The position numbers and the translations under genes were made by a program. From the NCBI RefSeq assembly GCF_001275135.1, contig NZ_LFQU01000017.1, forward strand, positions 1 through 64,000: a DNA stretch of 64,000 nt. Reading direction: 5' to 3'. The notes beneath the pieces are model-generated. The model saw nothing but the letters and a program-made list of their open reading frames with translations, did no database searches and was not told where the DNA came from. This document shows positions 8,333 to 18,122 of this stretch, in pieces (position 1 is the stretch's first letter; each line of letters opens with the position of its first letter). This DNA is from Xylanibacter rarus (GTDB lineage: Bacteria; Bacteroidota; Bacteroidia; Bacteroidales; Bacteroidaceae).

Positions 8333-11300
8333 ATGTCACACTTCAACGAACACACCCTTGAAATGTCCATTATGGAGCTGTTTCAGCAAGAGGGCTACAT
8401 ATATACCAACGGTGAAGATATAAGCAAAGAGGCGAGCGATGTTATTCTTCGTGAAGACCTGTGCGTATATCTGCGGAGCCGCTATGCGAAAGACGGGATA
8501 ACGGAACTTGAGGTGGAAAGCGTGATAGCAAAACTTACGGCAGCAAACGGATTTTTGCTGTACGACAAGAATGTAAACACCTACCGCCTTATGACAGAGG
8601 GCTTTTCGTTGAAGCGTGAAGACAAGACACAGCCGGACCTGTTTATCGAGCCAATAGACTTTGAGAACGAAGGCAAAAACACGTTCCGAATAGTGAACCA
8701 GCTCGAAATACAAGGCGACGTAAAGCGTATTCCTGACGGCATAGTCTATGTAAACGGTCTGCCGGTGGTTGTGCTCGAATTTAAAAGCGCCGTTAAGGAA
8801 GACACAACTATAATGGACGCTTACAGGCAACTGACCGTAAGATACCGCCGCGACATACCAGAACTGTTCAAATATAACGCCTTCGTAGTAATAAGCGACG
8901 GCGTGAACAACAAATACGGCTCGCTGTTTACGCCTTACGAATTCTTTTATTCATGGCGTAAGGTGAACAGCGGAGACAAGCCCGACGACGGCATAAACTC
9001 GCTGATGACAATGGTGAAAGGCATGTTCGGCAAGAAACGCCTGCTGAGCATACTGAAAGACTTTGTTTACATGCCCGATTCGTCGAAGACGGAGAGCAAG
9101 ATAATATGCCGTTATCCGCAGTTCTTTGCTACGCATAAGCTGTTTGGCAATATCCTTAAACACTCGCGCCTGCATGAAGGCGGCGACGGAAAGGGCGGTA
9201 CATACTTCGGCGCGACAGGCTGTGGAAAGAGTTTTACGATGCTCTTTCTAACCCGTATGCTTATGCGCAGCAAGGCTTTTGCCAGTCCAACCATAGTGCT
9301 TATCACCGACCGCACCGACCTTGACGTACAACTCTCTGAACAGTTTGCCAAGGCAAAGACATTTATCGGCGACGACTGTGTGGTTGAAGTGGAGAGCCGC
9401 GCCAAGTTGCGTGAGTATCTTGCAGGACGGACAAGCGGCGGAGTGTTTCTTACAACAATTCATAAGTTTACCGAAGACACCAAGCTGCTGTCAGACAGGG
9501 CAAACATTATTTGCATATCTGATGAAGCGCACCGTTCGCAGACAAATCTGCAACAGAATATAAAACAGACTGAACGCGGATTGAAGAGAAGCTACGGCTT
9601 TGCCAAATATCTGCACGACTCGCTGCCAAAAGCCACATACGTAGGCTTTACAGGTACGCCGATAGACGCTACTATCGACGTGTTCGGAAAAGTTGTCGAT
9701 GCCTATACCATGACAGAATCGGTGGCAGACGACATAACAAGACGAATCGTATATGAAGGACGCGCAGCAAAAGTATTGCTCGACAATGCAAAGCTGAATG
9801 AGATAGAAGAATACTACAAGCAATGTGCAGAGGAAGGCAGCAACGAGCATCAGATAGAGGAAAGCAAGAAAGCCGTAACCAAGATGGAAAGCATACTTGG
9901 CGATTCAGACCGCTTGCAGGCGGTTGCAGAAGACTTCATCGCGCACTATGAGAAACGTGTTGAAGAAGGCAGCACCGTAGTTGGTAAGGCAATGTTTGTA
10001 TGCTCTAACCGTACAATAGCGTATAATCTTTATAAGAAAATCGCAGCCCTAAGACCTGAATGGGTGAAGCTGCCGGAAGAAGAAAAGAAAGACTATGCCA
10101 TGGCAGCCGAACCTGTAGCCCTATACGGCAATAAGGAACGGCCGATAGAGCGGATGAAGCTTATAATGACACGCACCAAAGACGATGAGCCCGACTTGTA
10201 TAATCTGTTGGGAACGGACGACGACAGAAGAAGTTTTGCGGAAGCATTCAAGAATCCGAAATCTAACTTCAAGATAGCCATCGTGGTAGATATGTGGATT
10301 ACGGGTTTCGACGTACCTTGTCTTGACACAATGTATATTGACAAACCGCTGCAACAGCATACGCTAATACAGACAATTTCACGCGTAAACAGAGTATATC
10401 CGGGAAAGGACAAGGGACTGATTGTTGACTATATCGGAATAAAGAACAATATGAATACAGCCTTGAAGCATTACGCTCAAGGCGAAACAGACTCTGATTC
10501 GGTTGAAAGTCTTGAAAAGTCAATTGTCATGGTAAAAGACGAGCTTGACATAATAAGGCGTATGTTCAACGGCTTTGACTATTCGAAATTCACAAGCGGA
10601 AGCCCGTTGGAACAGTTGGAATGTCTTAACCGTGGAGCTGAATTCATGCAACGCACCAAAGAACAGGAAAATCTGTTTATGGGGCATACAAAGAAACTGA
10701 AATCCGCTTTCAACTTATGCAGCAACAGCGAGGAAATAACTTTCTCTGACAGGGAAGACATACATTATTTTACCGGCGTGCGTGCTGTAATATACAAACT
10801 GACAAAGGGCGAGGCTCCTGACGCCTCACAAATGAACAGACGTGTCAGGGCGATGATAGAAGAGGCTATTCAGTCGGAAGGCGTTGAAGAAATAATCCGC
10901 ATAGGCAATGATAAGGAGAATCTTGATGTGCTGAGCGAAGAATATATGGAAAGGCTGGCAAAGATGCAAATGCCCAACACAAAAGTGAAACTTATGGAAA
11001 GGCTGTTGCGCATGGTTATTACCGAATTTAAGAAAGTAAACAAGATGCAGGGCGTAGACTTTTCAAAAAGGCTTAACGATCTTGTTGATAAATATAATGA
11101 CAGACGCGACAGTGCTGTATTTGCCGATGAAGTGGTGACGGAAGTTGCCAACCAGATGGCTATGCTCCTGAAAGAGATTAACAAGGAAAAATCTTCGTAT
11201 AAAGGTCTCGGCATAAGTTATGAAGAAAAGGCCTTTTATGACATACTGAAAGCAATAGCCAAACAGTTCGGATTTGAGTATCCTGAAGATAAATTGCTGG

Positions 11301-11497
11301 TGCTTGCTGCCGAAATAAAAAAGATTGTGGATGATAAGTCTAAATATACAGACTGGGCAACTCGTGACGATATCAAAGCCGAACTGAAAATGGATCTTAT
11401 CGTAGTGTTGGCTGAACATGGTTATCCGCCTGTAACAAACGATGAAGTATTCAAAGAAATTCTTGAGCAGGCCGAGAATTTCAAGAAGAATAATTGA
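8333..11497 (+). CDS. hsdR: Type I restriction endonuclease subunit HsdR
   Basis: 1054 residues, the normal length. ATP-dependent translocase and nuclease of the type I complex. The N-terminal PD-(D/E)xK nuclease shows DGIVYVNGLP then VLEFKSA near residues 136-155. The SF2 motor has Walker A GATGCGKSF near 292, DEAHRS near 397, FTGTPID near 442 and motif VI QTISRVNRVYPGKDKG near 680. The C-terminal region (about 860-1050) is helical and should contact HsdM/HsdS. The ATG is 4 bp after the upstream gene stop, so it is the last gene of the hsd operon. It appears intact, so the R subunit is still encoded although hsdS is broken in this reading. Confidence 0.95.
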   Translation: MSHFNEHTLEMSIMELFQQEGYIYTNGEDISKEASDVILREDLCVYLRSRYAKDGITELEVESVIAKLTAANGFLLYDKNVNTYRLMTEGFSLKREDKTQPDLFIEPIDFENEGKNTFRIVNQLEIQGDVKRIPDGIVYVNGLPVVVLEFKSAVKEDTTIMDAYRQLTVRYRRDIPELFKYNAFVVISDGVNNKYGSLFTPYEFFYSWRKVNSGDKPDDGINSLMTMVKGMFGKKRLLSILKDFVYMPDSSKTESKIICRYPQFFATHKLFGNILKHSRLHEGGDGKGGTYFGATGCGKSFTMLFLTRMLMRSKAFASPTIVLITDRTDLDVQLSEQFAKAKTFIGDDCVVEVESRAKLREYLAGRTSGGVFLTTIHKFTEDTKLLSDRANIICISDEAHRSQTNLQQNIKQTERGLKRSYGFAKYLHDSLPKATYVGFTGTPIDATIDVFGKVVDAYTMTESVADDITRRIVYEGRAAKVLLDNAKLNEIEEYYKQCAEEGSNEHQIEESKKAVTKMESILGDSDRLQAVAEDFIAHYEKRVEEGSTVVGKAMFVCSNRTIAYNLYKKIAALRPEWVKLPEEEKKDYAMAAEPVALYGNKERPIERMKLIMTRTKDDEPDLYNLLGTDDDRRSFAEAFKNPKSNFKIAIVVDMWITGFDVPCLDTMYIDKPLQQHTLIQTISRVNRVYPGKDKGLIVDYIGIKNNMNTALKHYAQGETDSDSVESLEKSIVMVKDELDIIRRMFNGFDYSKFTSGSPLEQLECLNRGAEFMQRTKEQENLFMGHTKKLKSAFNLCSNSEEITFSDREDIHYFTGVRAVIYKLTKGEAPDASQMNRRVRAMIEEAIQSEGVEEIIRIGNDKENLDVLSEEYMERLAKMQMPNTKVKLMERLLRMVITEFKKVNKMQGVDFSKRLNDLVDKYNDRRDSAVFADEVVTEVANQMAMLLKEINKEKSSYKGLGISYEEKAFYDILKAIAKQFGFEYPEDKLLVLAAEIKKIVDDKSKYTDWATRDDIKAELKMDLIVVLAEHGYPPVTNDEVFKEILEQAENFKKNN

Positions 11498-11568
11498 TTA
11501 TTGGAATAGAACTCATATCAGTTTCAGAAATAAAGGAATATTAGATTAAGAATAGTCATTAGCAGTAT

Positions 11569-12141
11569 ATGACAATAAATAATTTGCTGAACGTCAAGTC
11601 TCGTGATGAACTGCGCGAATGGTTGATGCAGAATCATGATAAGGAGCCGGAATGTTGGGTAGTGGTGAAACGTGGAAGACCTGTTGACGACGGCACGTTC
11701 TGGTATATAGATGCTGTAGAGGAGGCTATGTGCTTCGGATGGATAGACAGCACGACAAAGAAGCTGGCAGACAGGGTGACGGCACAGAGACTGTGCCCGA
11801 GAAAGCCGCGCAGCAACTGGTCGGAACTGAACAAGGAAAGATGTCGCAGGATGGAACGGCTCGGACTGATGACTGATGCCGGCAGAGCCGTGTTGCCGGA
11901 TATGACGGACAAGGGCTTTGTGATAGACGATGATCTAATGAAAGAATTGAAGTCGGACCCTGTGGTGTGGCAGAATTTCTGCCGCCTGCCCGAGCTGTAT
12001 AAGCGTGTGCGCATTGACACCATCCAGATAAAGAAACGTCAGCCCGAGCTGTTCAGAAAGCGGCTTGACAAATTTATAGAAAACACCCGAAAAGGCGTTC
12101 TTTATGGCGAGTGGAACGATAACGGCAGACTGCTGATGTAA
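11569..12141 (+). CDS. YdeI/OmpD-associated family protein
   Basis: 190 residues. Recognised by the N-terminal SRDELREWL...ECWVVVKRG segment, AVEEAMCFGWIDS near 58-70 and PRKPRSNWSELNKERC near 85-100. The family is widespread and small; its molecular function is not established (some members have been linked to peptide or bacteriocin resistance). A terminator-like hairpin follows at 12146-12178. Its last 34 codons are duplicated at 18123-18240 and, decayed, at 37109-37190, which makes the 3' end of this gene the apparent recombination or insertion point for the defence cassette downstream. Confidence 0.8.
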   Translation: MTINNLLNVKSRDELREWLMQNHDKEPECWVVVKRGRPVDDGTFWYIDAVEEAMCFGWIDSTTKKLADRVTAQRLCPRKPRSNWSELNKERCRRMERLGLMTDAGRAVLPDMTDKGFVIDDDLMKELKSDPVVWQNFCRLPELYKRVRIDTIQIKKRQPELFRKRLDKFIENTRKGVLYGEWNDNGRLLM

Positions 12142-12146
12142 TCAGG
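12028..12146 (+). repeat. Left direct repeat: 3' end of the YdeI-family gene
   Basis: About 118 bp, including the stop codon and four bases after it, match 18123-18240 with about 8 mismatches. This copy is part of the intact gene. The pair brackets the four-gene defence operon. Confidence 0.85.
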
Positions 12147-12178
12147 ACACTGTCCAAAATTTTGTGCAGTGTCTTTTT
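12146..12178 (+). terminator. Rho-independent terminator after the YdeI-family gene
   Basis: GACACTG (12146-12152) pairs with CAGTGTC (12167-12173), followed by TTTTTAA. The stem is short, and the T-run suits plus-strand termination. Confidence 0.6.
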
Positions 12179-12308
12179 AATCATGTTTATCAACGTAAAT
12201 TAATTCCGTTAATGGGTTGCCTATTATGAACTTCCGCAACTTCATAATTCCAAATTAATACGAAAATGAGCAGAATTTCTTTTTTATTACTGATTCTTTT
12301 TAATAACA

Positions 12309-14132
12309 TTAATCAGTAAATGTCAATTCTCCTTGCAGATTAATATTACGAATATCTATGTCGATTCCAGACAAGGCTCTCCTAATTTTTTCATCTTTTA
12401 TCGACCTTGGTATAGCTAATGCTAGAAATTGACTGGCTCTAGAACACGCCACATATATCATTCGTTGACTTTCTGTCATGACTTCAATTCCATTATCTGG
12501 AAAATCGTTTAACGAAATACTTTGTCCTCTGCTATCAGATGATAGGAACAAAAGCACCGCATCAAAGGTAGCTCCCTTTACTGCATGTATCGTATCTATG
12601 CTCTTGTGGTATTCACTATTTTTGTCGTTCGATTGATGATATTGTTCTACTGGTACATTAGCCATTTCTTTCATTTTATATCCTTTTTGTCTTTGATATG
12701 GAACAAAAACAGGCTTTTCTTTAAGCTTCCAATATTCTTTCAATAATGTGCAGGTCTGTTCTGACCATTCTTTGAAACTCAATGAAAATGAAGGGATTTG
12801 TTTTATGAAACCAAATATCTTAGTATTCCAGTCCAAATTATGTTCAATTTCGTGCATAAACTCACGCCTTTTATCAGGGTTATCACCAATCATAAGTTCG
12901 GCTAATACAAGTCTTACTTTTCTGAAAGCAGAATTCATATCATCTGAAGCAAAAGCAAAGACGGCGTCTATTATTAAATAAGGCAGCGGTTTCTCTGTCT
13001 TCCAGTATTTGAAATTTACGTCATTAACACCAGATAGTTCCTTACATTTATCTATTCCACGTGCCAATATAATTCTTTTGGACAAATCATTATCATCACA
13101 AACGTGGTAGAAATTCCGAATAATCTCCCTAACATTTCCATCATCATACTTATAGACAATTATTGGTATTCCTTTATCTTCCACTTTATGCGAAGTAATA
13201 GCAGGCACGGTAGTTGATTTAAGTTTGCTATACAAATCTATTATACGTTGATTAGAACGCCAGCATTCGGATAATGGCAATACGTTCCATTCTTCTTCTG
13301 ACATCATGTTCTGCAGTAATTCAGGCCTGGCATTATTGAATCCATATATGGACTGGCAAATGTCACCAACAAATTCAAGATTCTGCAAACCTGCTCTCTT
13401 TAACAGTTTGAAGAATTCAAAATGCAATTCGGAATTATCTTGTGCTTCATCTACTATGATATATGGGAAACGCGTTACAAGTGCTTTGCCTATATTCTGA
13501 TGATGTTGCAATATATCACATGCTATCCACAGCGCATCGCTGCTTGTTATAAAGCCTTTTTCTAAACGATATTTAAATGCCTCCTTACAATAGGCTATTT
13601 CATTTTTATTCGTTACAATATCGTGATTCCATTTAAATGAAGTTTTTTCTCTAGTTATCAAAGACGGATTTTTTTTATAAAATATCTTACAATAGGGTCG
13701 TAGTGCCATAATTAGATGTTGTTGCCATATACCATTTATCAAAACTTTTCTGTAATAGATTCGTTCTAATATTTCTTTTTCATTCACTACTATTGGTTTC
13801 TTTTTACACGCATCACATAGATACCAAAACGGAAGTACTACATACTGCATAATAAAACTATCAATAGTCAAAACTTCATTGGGAAATGTCAATTTTTCAT
13901 TATGCATTTCTTGGTATTTATGCTTTAACTCATCACAAGCTTTATTGGTAAATGACATACAGACAAACCCTGTATGTCTTCCATAATGCTTTTCACAAAA
14001 ATGTGATACAGTCAAAAGCTTTTTAACAATGCTTGTTGTCTTGCCACTACCAGGACAGGCCGTGAGTATAGTATAACCACGTGCATCAATATATGCCTGT
14101 CGTTGATGTGTTATATAGTAATTCATACTCAT
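12309..14132 (-). CDS. UvrD/Rep-like helicase, GajB-like
   Basis: 607 residues. Superfamily 1A helicase: Walker A ACPGSGKTTS near residue 27, FTNKACDELK (motif Ia), VDEAQDNSELHFEFF near 229, GDICQSIYGFNNARP near 258, HAVKGATFDAVLL near 517 and YVACSRASQFLALAI near 575. The stop of the OLD gene upstream overlaps this start by 4 bp (ATGA type), giving the same order as gajA-gajB in Gabija systems, in which the helicase-like partner senses or engages DNA and the OLD protein cuts. GajB-like is inferred from this pairing and order, not from close sequence identity. AT-rich compared with the housekeeping genes. Last gene of the four-gene operon. Confidence 0.82.
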   Translation of the reverse strand: MSMNYYITHQRQAYIDARGYTILTACPGSGKTTSIVKKLLTVSHFCEKHYGRHTGFVCMSFTNKACDELKHKYQEMHNEKLTFPNEVLTIDSFIMQYVVLPFWYLCDACKKKPIVVNEKEILERIYYRKVLINGIWQQHLIMALRPYCKIFYKKNPSLITREKTSFKWNHDIVTNKNEIAYCKEAFKYRLEKGFITSSDALWIACDILQHHQNIGKALVTRFPYIIVDEAQDNSELHFEFFKLLKRAGLQNLEFVGDICQSIYGFNNARPELLQNMMSEEEWNVLPLSECWRSNQRIIDLYSKLKSTTVPAITSHKVEDKGIPIIVYKYDDGNVREIIRNFYHVCDDNDLSKRIILARGIDKCKELSGVNDVNFKYWKTEKPLPYLIIDAVFAFASDDMNSAFRKVRLVLAELMIGDNPDKRREFMHEIEHNLDWNTKIFGFIKQIPSFSLSFKEWSEQTCTLLKEYWKLKEKPVFVPYQRQKGYKMKEMANVPVEQYHQSNDKNSEYHKSIDTIHAVKGATFDAVLLFLSSDSRGQSISLNDFPDNGIEVMTESQRMIYVACSRASQFLALAIPRSIKDEKIRRALSGIDIDIRNINLQGELTFTD

Positions 14133-16048
14133 GGTATTAAATGATTTATTGCTTCTTGAATATAAGTTGGCAAAGTGAATTTTATATCACTACCTTCTTC
14201 TTTCTTATCTAATAGAAACGAATTAAGAGTTTGAGCAAACTCAGCTTTATCTGGTAGACATTTCCACATAAGCAGTGCAACATTCTGCTGCTCATCTTCG
14301 TTCATATCTCTATCTCCAAGTCCTGACATGTAAAAATCTACCTTGTCCATACCGTTTGGATTCATTTGCTGAATCAATTCGTAGAGCCAAGTCTCTTTAG
14401 TCATTTCTTTATTAGCAAAAACATTTGCTTTACATATTTGATATTCGAGTGTCTTCTTTCCAGAGCATATCTTAATACCAGGTTGACGATTGGACATGGC
14501 TGTCATATTGTTAATGCGACCATTCACTCTACCTGTATTAATTCCTTCTCTAAGAAGATGAAGTTTTGCATAATTGTTTTTCACCAATTCATTCAGATTA
14601 TATTCTTTATCCTTTGACGCTGTAAATTGATCCTCGTCTGTTATAAATGCCGATTTCATAGGTAAACGCTTTGTTGAGTCAGAAGAGTTAAACAACATTA
14701 GAAACTGATAAAAAGCTGTTCCGTCTGTATCTACTATTTCAATTTGATTCGCAATCAATGACTTATTTATCAGCTTAGAGAAAGTTTCAACTAATTGGCA
14801 CTCTGATATACCCTCTATAAACAAACAGCCAGACGAAAATAACAATTGTGATCGAGTTACATCGAAATACCGGGATATCATTTTTCTATAGTATACAACT
14901 TCTTCTTCCTGCAATAATCTGCCACTAGCAGCATCACGGACAATCTTTTCTGAGTGTCGTTCTTTGAAACAATTTCCGACAAGGAAAGTGGTATTATCCT
15001 TCAACAAGATTATATTCTCCAATGGTATCCTTGATGTCAAAGTCGGAGAATGAGTCGTGATAAATGTTTGACTATTTTCATTTGTATCTGCATCTTTAAG
15101 AAAGTTATATAAATTCACCTGTAATTGTGGGTGTAGATGGGCTTCTGGTTCTTCTATAAGCAATGCGTATATACTAACATTATCTTCAATATGACAATCC
15201 TTAATGTCACTTAATACAGATGCTATATAAATTATGTTATTATACCCAAGACTATTTTGAGACAGTACAAATCCTTTCTTGTCAGCAGCAGAATATGGTA
15301 AGAAAGGTTTGATAATATTAACGATATATTCAATTCTGCTCTGTTCTATGTGCAGTTCTACATTTTGAAGGCTTGAGCTGTTTATCTGGTTCAGGTTATC
15401 GTTTATGCCAGTTTGTGTTTCTATTACTTCTGGTCTCAGCAAAAGTTGCTCGTTTGCATTATCTACTATACCTTTTACGTCATTTTCTGAACCTGCCCTA
15501 TCAATTTTTCTTTTAATAACTCTTCCTAACAGGTTGTTACGTGAACTCAAAAGGTCACGTGTACTGTCACGTAATGCACCTAGATAATAAGGATGAAAAT
15601 AATGAAACGTATTCCAGTCTGCACGAAGACCATTCTCCTCTTTACCTGTTATATATGAGGAATAGATTCTTCCATTCTCATTCATCTCAAAACTTACATG
15701 AATCCTGGCAACTGTAGTGCCATTGTTTTGGGAAACCAAATACTGATAGAATGTACCTTCTTGTTGTGTCGATAATTCTTCAAATAGATAATATATATCT
15801 ATTCTCGTAGAGTTTATTAACGTTTTAGTCCCATCTGGATTTTCTGTAATTTCAACATGAAAATCCTCTTTTGTTATTTCTATGTCTCGGTTCGGCTCTC
15901 CCCACGTATAAAACAACCTGATGGCGTCCATCAAAGAAGTCTTTAATTGTCCGTTGGCTCCTATAATTACATTTAGTTTCTTATCGAATTTCACTAATAG
16001 TTCTTTGATACCTCGGAAGTTCTTTATATAAATCTTACTTAGATACAT
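14129..16048 (-). CDS. OLD-family ATPase-TOPRIM endonuclease, GajA-like
   Basis: 639 residues. The N-terminal ABC-type ATPase begins LSKIYIKNFRGIKELLVKFD, with a Walker A written GANGQLKTS (residues about 33-41), where the usual Gly before Lys is Leu. Walker B EEPEAHLHPQ lies near 300 and the H-loop TTHSPTLTSRI near 330. The C-terminal TOPRIM domain has FIEGISECQLVE near 412 and ITDEDQF near 469, the acidic residues expected to bind metal. This is the OLD nuclease layout. Its helicase neighbour makes a class 2 OLD (Gabija-like) module. Overlaps the helicase by 4 bp and follows the RloB-like gene by 21 bp. The Walker A change could lower ATP hydrolysis; it might also be a subfamily trait. Confidence 0.85.
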   Translation of the reverse strand: MYLSKIYIKNFRGIKELLVKFDKKLNVIIGANGQLKTSLMDAIRLFYTWGEPNRDIEITKEDFHVEITENPDGTKTLINSTRIDIYYLFEELSTQQEGTFYQYLVSQNNGTTVARIHVSFEMNENGRIYSSYITGKEENGLRADWNTFHYFHPYYLGALRDSTRDLLSSRNNLLGRVIKRKIDRAGSENDVKGIVDNANEQLLLRPEVIETQTGINDNLNQINSSSLQNVELHIEQSRIEYIVNIIKPFLPYSAADKKGFVLSQNSLGYNNIIYIASVLSDIKDCHIEDNVSIYALLIEEPEAHLHPQLQVNLYNFLKDADTNENSQTFITTHSPTLTSRIPLENIILLKDNTTFLVGNCFKERHSEKIVRDAASGRLLQEEEVVYYRKMISRYFDVTRSQLLFSSGCLFIEGISECQLVETFSKLINKSLIANQIEIVDTDGTAFYQFLMLFNSSDSTKRLPMKSAFITDEDQFTASKDKEYNLNELVKNNYAKLHLLREGINTGRVNGRINNMTAMSNRQPGIKICSGKKTLEYQICKANVFANKEMTKETWLYELIQQMNPNGMDKVDFYMSGLGDRDMNEDEQQNVALLMWKCLPDKAEFAQTLNSFLLDKKEEGSDIKFTLPTYIQEAINHLIP

Positions 16049-16069
16049 AAGGTTATATTATTTGATTAT

Positions 16070-16669
16070 TCAATTATTCAATAACTCAAGCACATTATGA
16101 ATCTCAGAATATGCCTTCAAATCTTCAGGTGATTCTTGGCATAATTGGCACAACTTTTCTGAATTTACCATTGCCCGTTCCAAATCGCCATTCTCTGTCA
16201 AGTATTTATAGAGATTAGTTCGTATGAAATATCTTTTGGTCTTTTCATACCCCGGCATATATTTCTGTAACTCTGGAAGCAGTTGGTCGTAACTTTCATA
16301 TCGCCGGTAAACCACACCGGGCAGAAAGTGAAGTAAGAACCAAAATTCCGTGCAAGGATTCGTTTCTACAAACATCACTTTACCGGCATACTTCTTTGCG
16401 CTATACTTTTTCTTTGCCCGTTGATACAATTGCATTTCAGAGGGAAACTGAAATAACCTATCCATATCAAACAGGCATACGATGTAATCATATTGTTTGT
16501 TCAAATACGATTCAACCAGTTTCAGTATATGCTTGATGTCGCTATGCTGTGGAAAGTCAGGTGCGACCTTGAAAGGATAACGACACGCCACCCTCAATGA
16601 ATCAAAATAGAACCACTCGGTTTCTCCTTCGCCTATGATGGCGATACTTTTCGTCACTGTTCGCCTCAT
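16070..16669 (-). CDS. RloB-like TOPRIM-type protein (AbiLii-like)
   Basis: 199 residues. Recognised as RloB family from IAIIGEGETEWFYFDSL (residues 9-25, acidic TOPRIM-type motif), VCLFDMDRLF near 64-73 and the diagnostic NPCTEFWFLLHF near 104-115. It starts 4 bp after the stop of the ATPase gene upstream, so the two are coupled. ATPase plus RloB pairs are the composition of AbiL abortive infection and resemble PARIS, in which an ATPase cage holds a TOPRIM effector until a phage trigger frees it. Nuclease activity is inferred from family knowledge; no direct evidence exists in the sequence beyond the acidic residues. Confidence 0.82.
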   Translation of the reverse strand: MRRTVTKSIAIIGEGETEWFYFDSLRVACRYPFKVAPDFPQHSDIKHILKLVESYLNKQYDYIVCLFDMDRLFQFPSEMQLYQRAKKKYSAKKYAGKVMFVETNPCTEFWFLLHFLPGVVYRRYESYDQLLPELQKYMPGYEKTKRYFIRTNLYKYLTENGDLERAMVNSEKLCQLCQESPEDLKAYSEIHNVLELLNN

Positions 16670-16673
16670 ATCA

Positions 16674-17972
16674 TTAGTCGTTTAGGTTGATGTATTGACT
16701 GCCAAGGAACGGAAGCTTAACTAATTTACCCTGTTTGTAAGCATTATACGGGGAAAGATTCTTGTGCAGGCCTAAAGATGAAAGACGTACTATTTTAGTC
16801 TCACCATATTCGTCTTTATCAGTAAACCATATTGTGTCACGGCGAATGAAATCCTCGTTGAGAAGATTGATGTCGTGTGTCGTCAACAACATTTGGGATG
16901 TTCCTTCGCTGTTTGCTAAAAAGACTTTTATAAAATAAGCCAGCAGTTCGTAATGGATGCTTGTTTCTACTTCGTCAATTGATACAAACCGATTAGTCTT
17001 CAACAAGAAGTTCAGAATTACTGCCATTCCCAAAAATCTCATTGTACCATTGGATTCGTATTCTTCAGACAAATCGTATAGTTTGTCGCCAACCTTATGC
17101 TTGAAAGTCAATTCAGCATTTGTGATTTTCCCTTTTCTAAGCATTTCAGCTTTTGCCTCATTATCAATAGGGGCATTCTGAATCAGTTGCTCCAATTCCG
17201 GAGTAATCAGTTCTTCCTCTTCGTGCAATACAACATCTTCTATGTTGAAATCAGATGCTTTCAGGAAGTTTAATATGAACTTCTTTAAATCTCCTGTTTC
17301 ATCTTTATCCAATCGTGATTTTATATATCCCGAAAGCAGCATACCAGGAGCCAATACATCTTTTACCTGTTTGGCAAAGTAATCGTACACATCGTTCAAC
17401 TTGGTGCGTTCCACATTACTTTTGCCAAATGCGGCAAGCACACTGCAATTATTGATAGTGTTGCCGGAAATCACATCCTGACTCTTCCGTGGCATTTTCA
17501 GGTTTACGCCGAAATCTATTGTTGTGGAATCTGTTGTTGCATCATAACTGCGGCTATATAACTTGGTAGGACGAACAGAGTCGTAAACAATCAATGTTTC
17601 GGAATAGATATATTTTGCGTCCAATTCAAAAGTAAGGATATACTTCGATTTATTGATATAGAATACCATAGACATCTTCGTCCTTTCATTTCTTGACGTG
17701 TCATCCAGCATAAAAGGAACAACCCCTGTCTTCTCATTCCGGTCTTTTGGCATCCTAAGAACAAGCATTTTGAAAAATTCTACAGCATTCAGGATATTAG
17801 TCTTGCCGGAAGCGTTAGCACCATAGATGATACCCAATTTCAGCAACCTTACACCATCCTTCACTTCATATGAATATTCGTCAGACATAAAAGTGTCTGA
17901 CGAGGGTTCAAAACTTATCTTTTGTGGAGACTTTATTGAGAAAAAATTTTCAATGGTGAATTCTGCTATCAT
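16674..17972 (-). CDS. ABC-type ATPase, RloA/AbiLi-like
   Basis: 432 residues. Starts FTIENFFSIKSPQKISF, then Walker A YGANASGKTN near residue 50-58, a signature-like ESNGTMRFLGMA near 310, Walker B FVSIDEVETSIHYE near 332 and the H-loop TTHDINLLNED near 365. This is the AAA_15/AAA_21 type ATPase found with RloB partners. First gene of the four-gene operon (this gene, rloB-like, OLD, helicase). A minus-strand TATCTTTG promoter box lies at 18001-18008, 28 bp upstream of the ATG. Predicted to be the sensor or holding subunit of an AbiL/PARIS-like abortive system. Confidence 0.82.
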   Translation of the reverse strand: MIAEFTIENFFSIKSPQKISFEPSSDTFMSDEYSYEVKDGVRLLKLGIIYGANASGKTNILNAVEFFKMLVLRMPKDRNEKTGVVPFMLDDTSRNERTKMSMVFYINKSKYILTFELDAKYIYSETLIVYDSVRPTKLYSRSYDATTDSTTIDFGVNLKMPRKSQDVISGNTINNCSVLAAFGKSNVERTKLNDVYDYFAKQVKDVLAPGMLLSGYIKSRLDKDETGDLKKFILNFLKASDFNIEDVVLHEEEELITPELEQLIQNAPIDNEAKAEMLRKGKITNAELTFKHKVGDKLYDLSEEYESNGTMRFLGMAVILNFLLKTNRFVSIDEVETSIHYELLAYFIKVFLANSEGTSQMLLTTHDINLLNEDFIRRDTIWFTDKDEYGETKIVRLSSLGLHKNLSPYNAYKQGKLVKLPFLGSQYINLND

Positions 17973-18000
17973 ACTTGTTGAATTTATCTGTTACATAATG

Positions 18001-18008
18001 CAAAGATA
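18001..18008 (-). promoter_or_regulatory. -7 box of the four-gene defence operon
   Basis: The minus strand reads TATCTTTG, a match to the Bacteroidetes TAnnTTTG element, 28 bp before the ATPase start codon. The flank upstream is very AT-rich. No clean TTTG -33 element is visible at 19-21 bp. Confidence 0.6.
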
Positions 18009-18122
18009 GGAATAAAGTTTATATATAAAAAATATAATGCGTGTTTTCGTAGAAAAATTACAAAATTTGAATTCAAATTAAAATTTTAGGTATTTTATAA
18101 TAGTAAGAAAAACATAATCATT

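Noticed and set aside
12309-16048. Septu or retron-type system
   Set aside because: No HNH protein or reverse transcriptase was found; the helicase plus OLD pair fits Gabija better.
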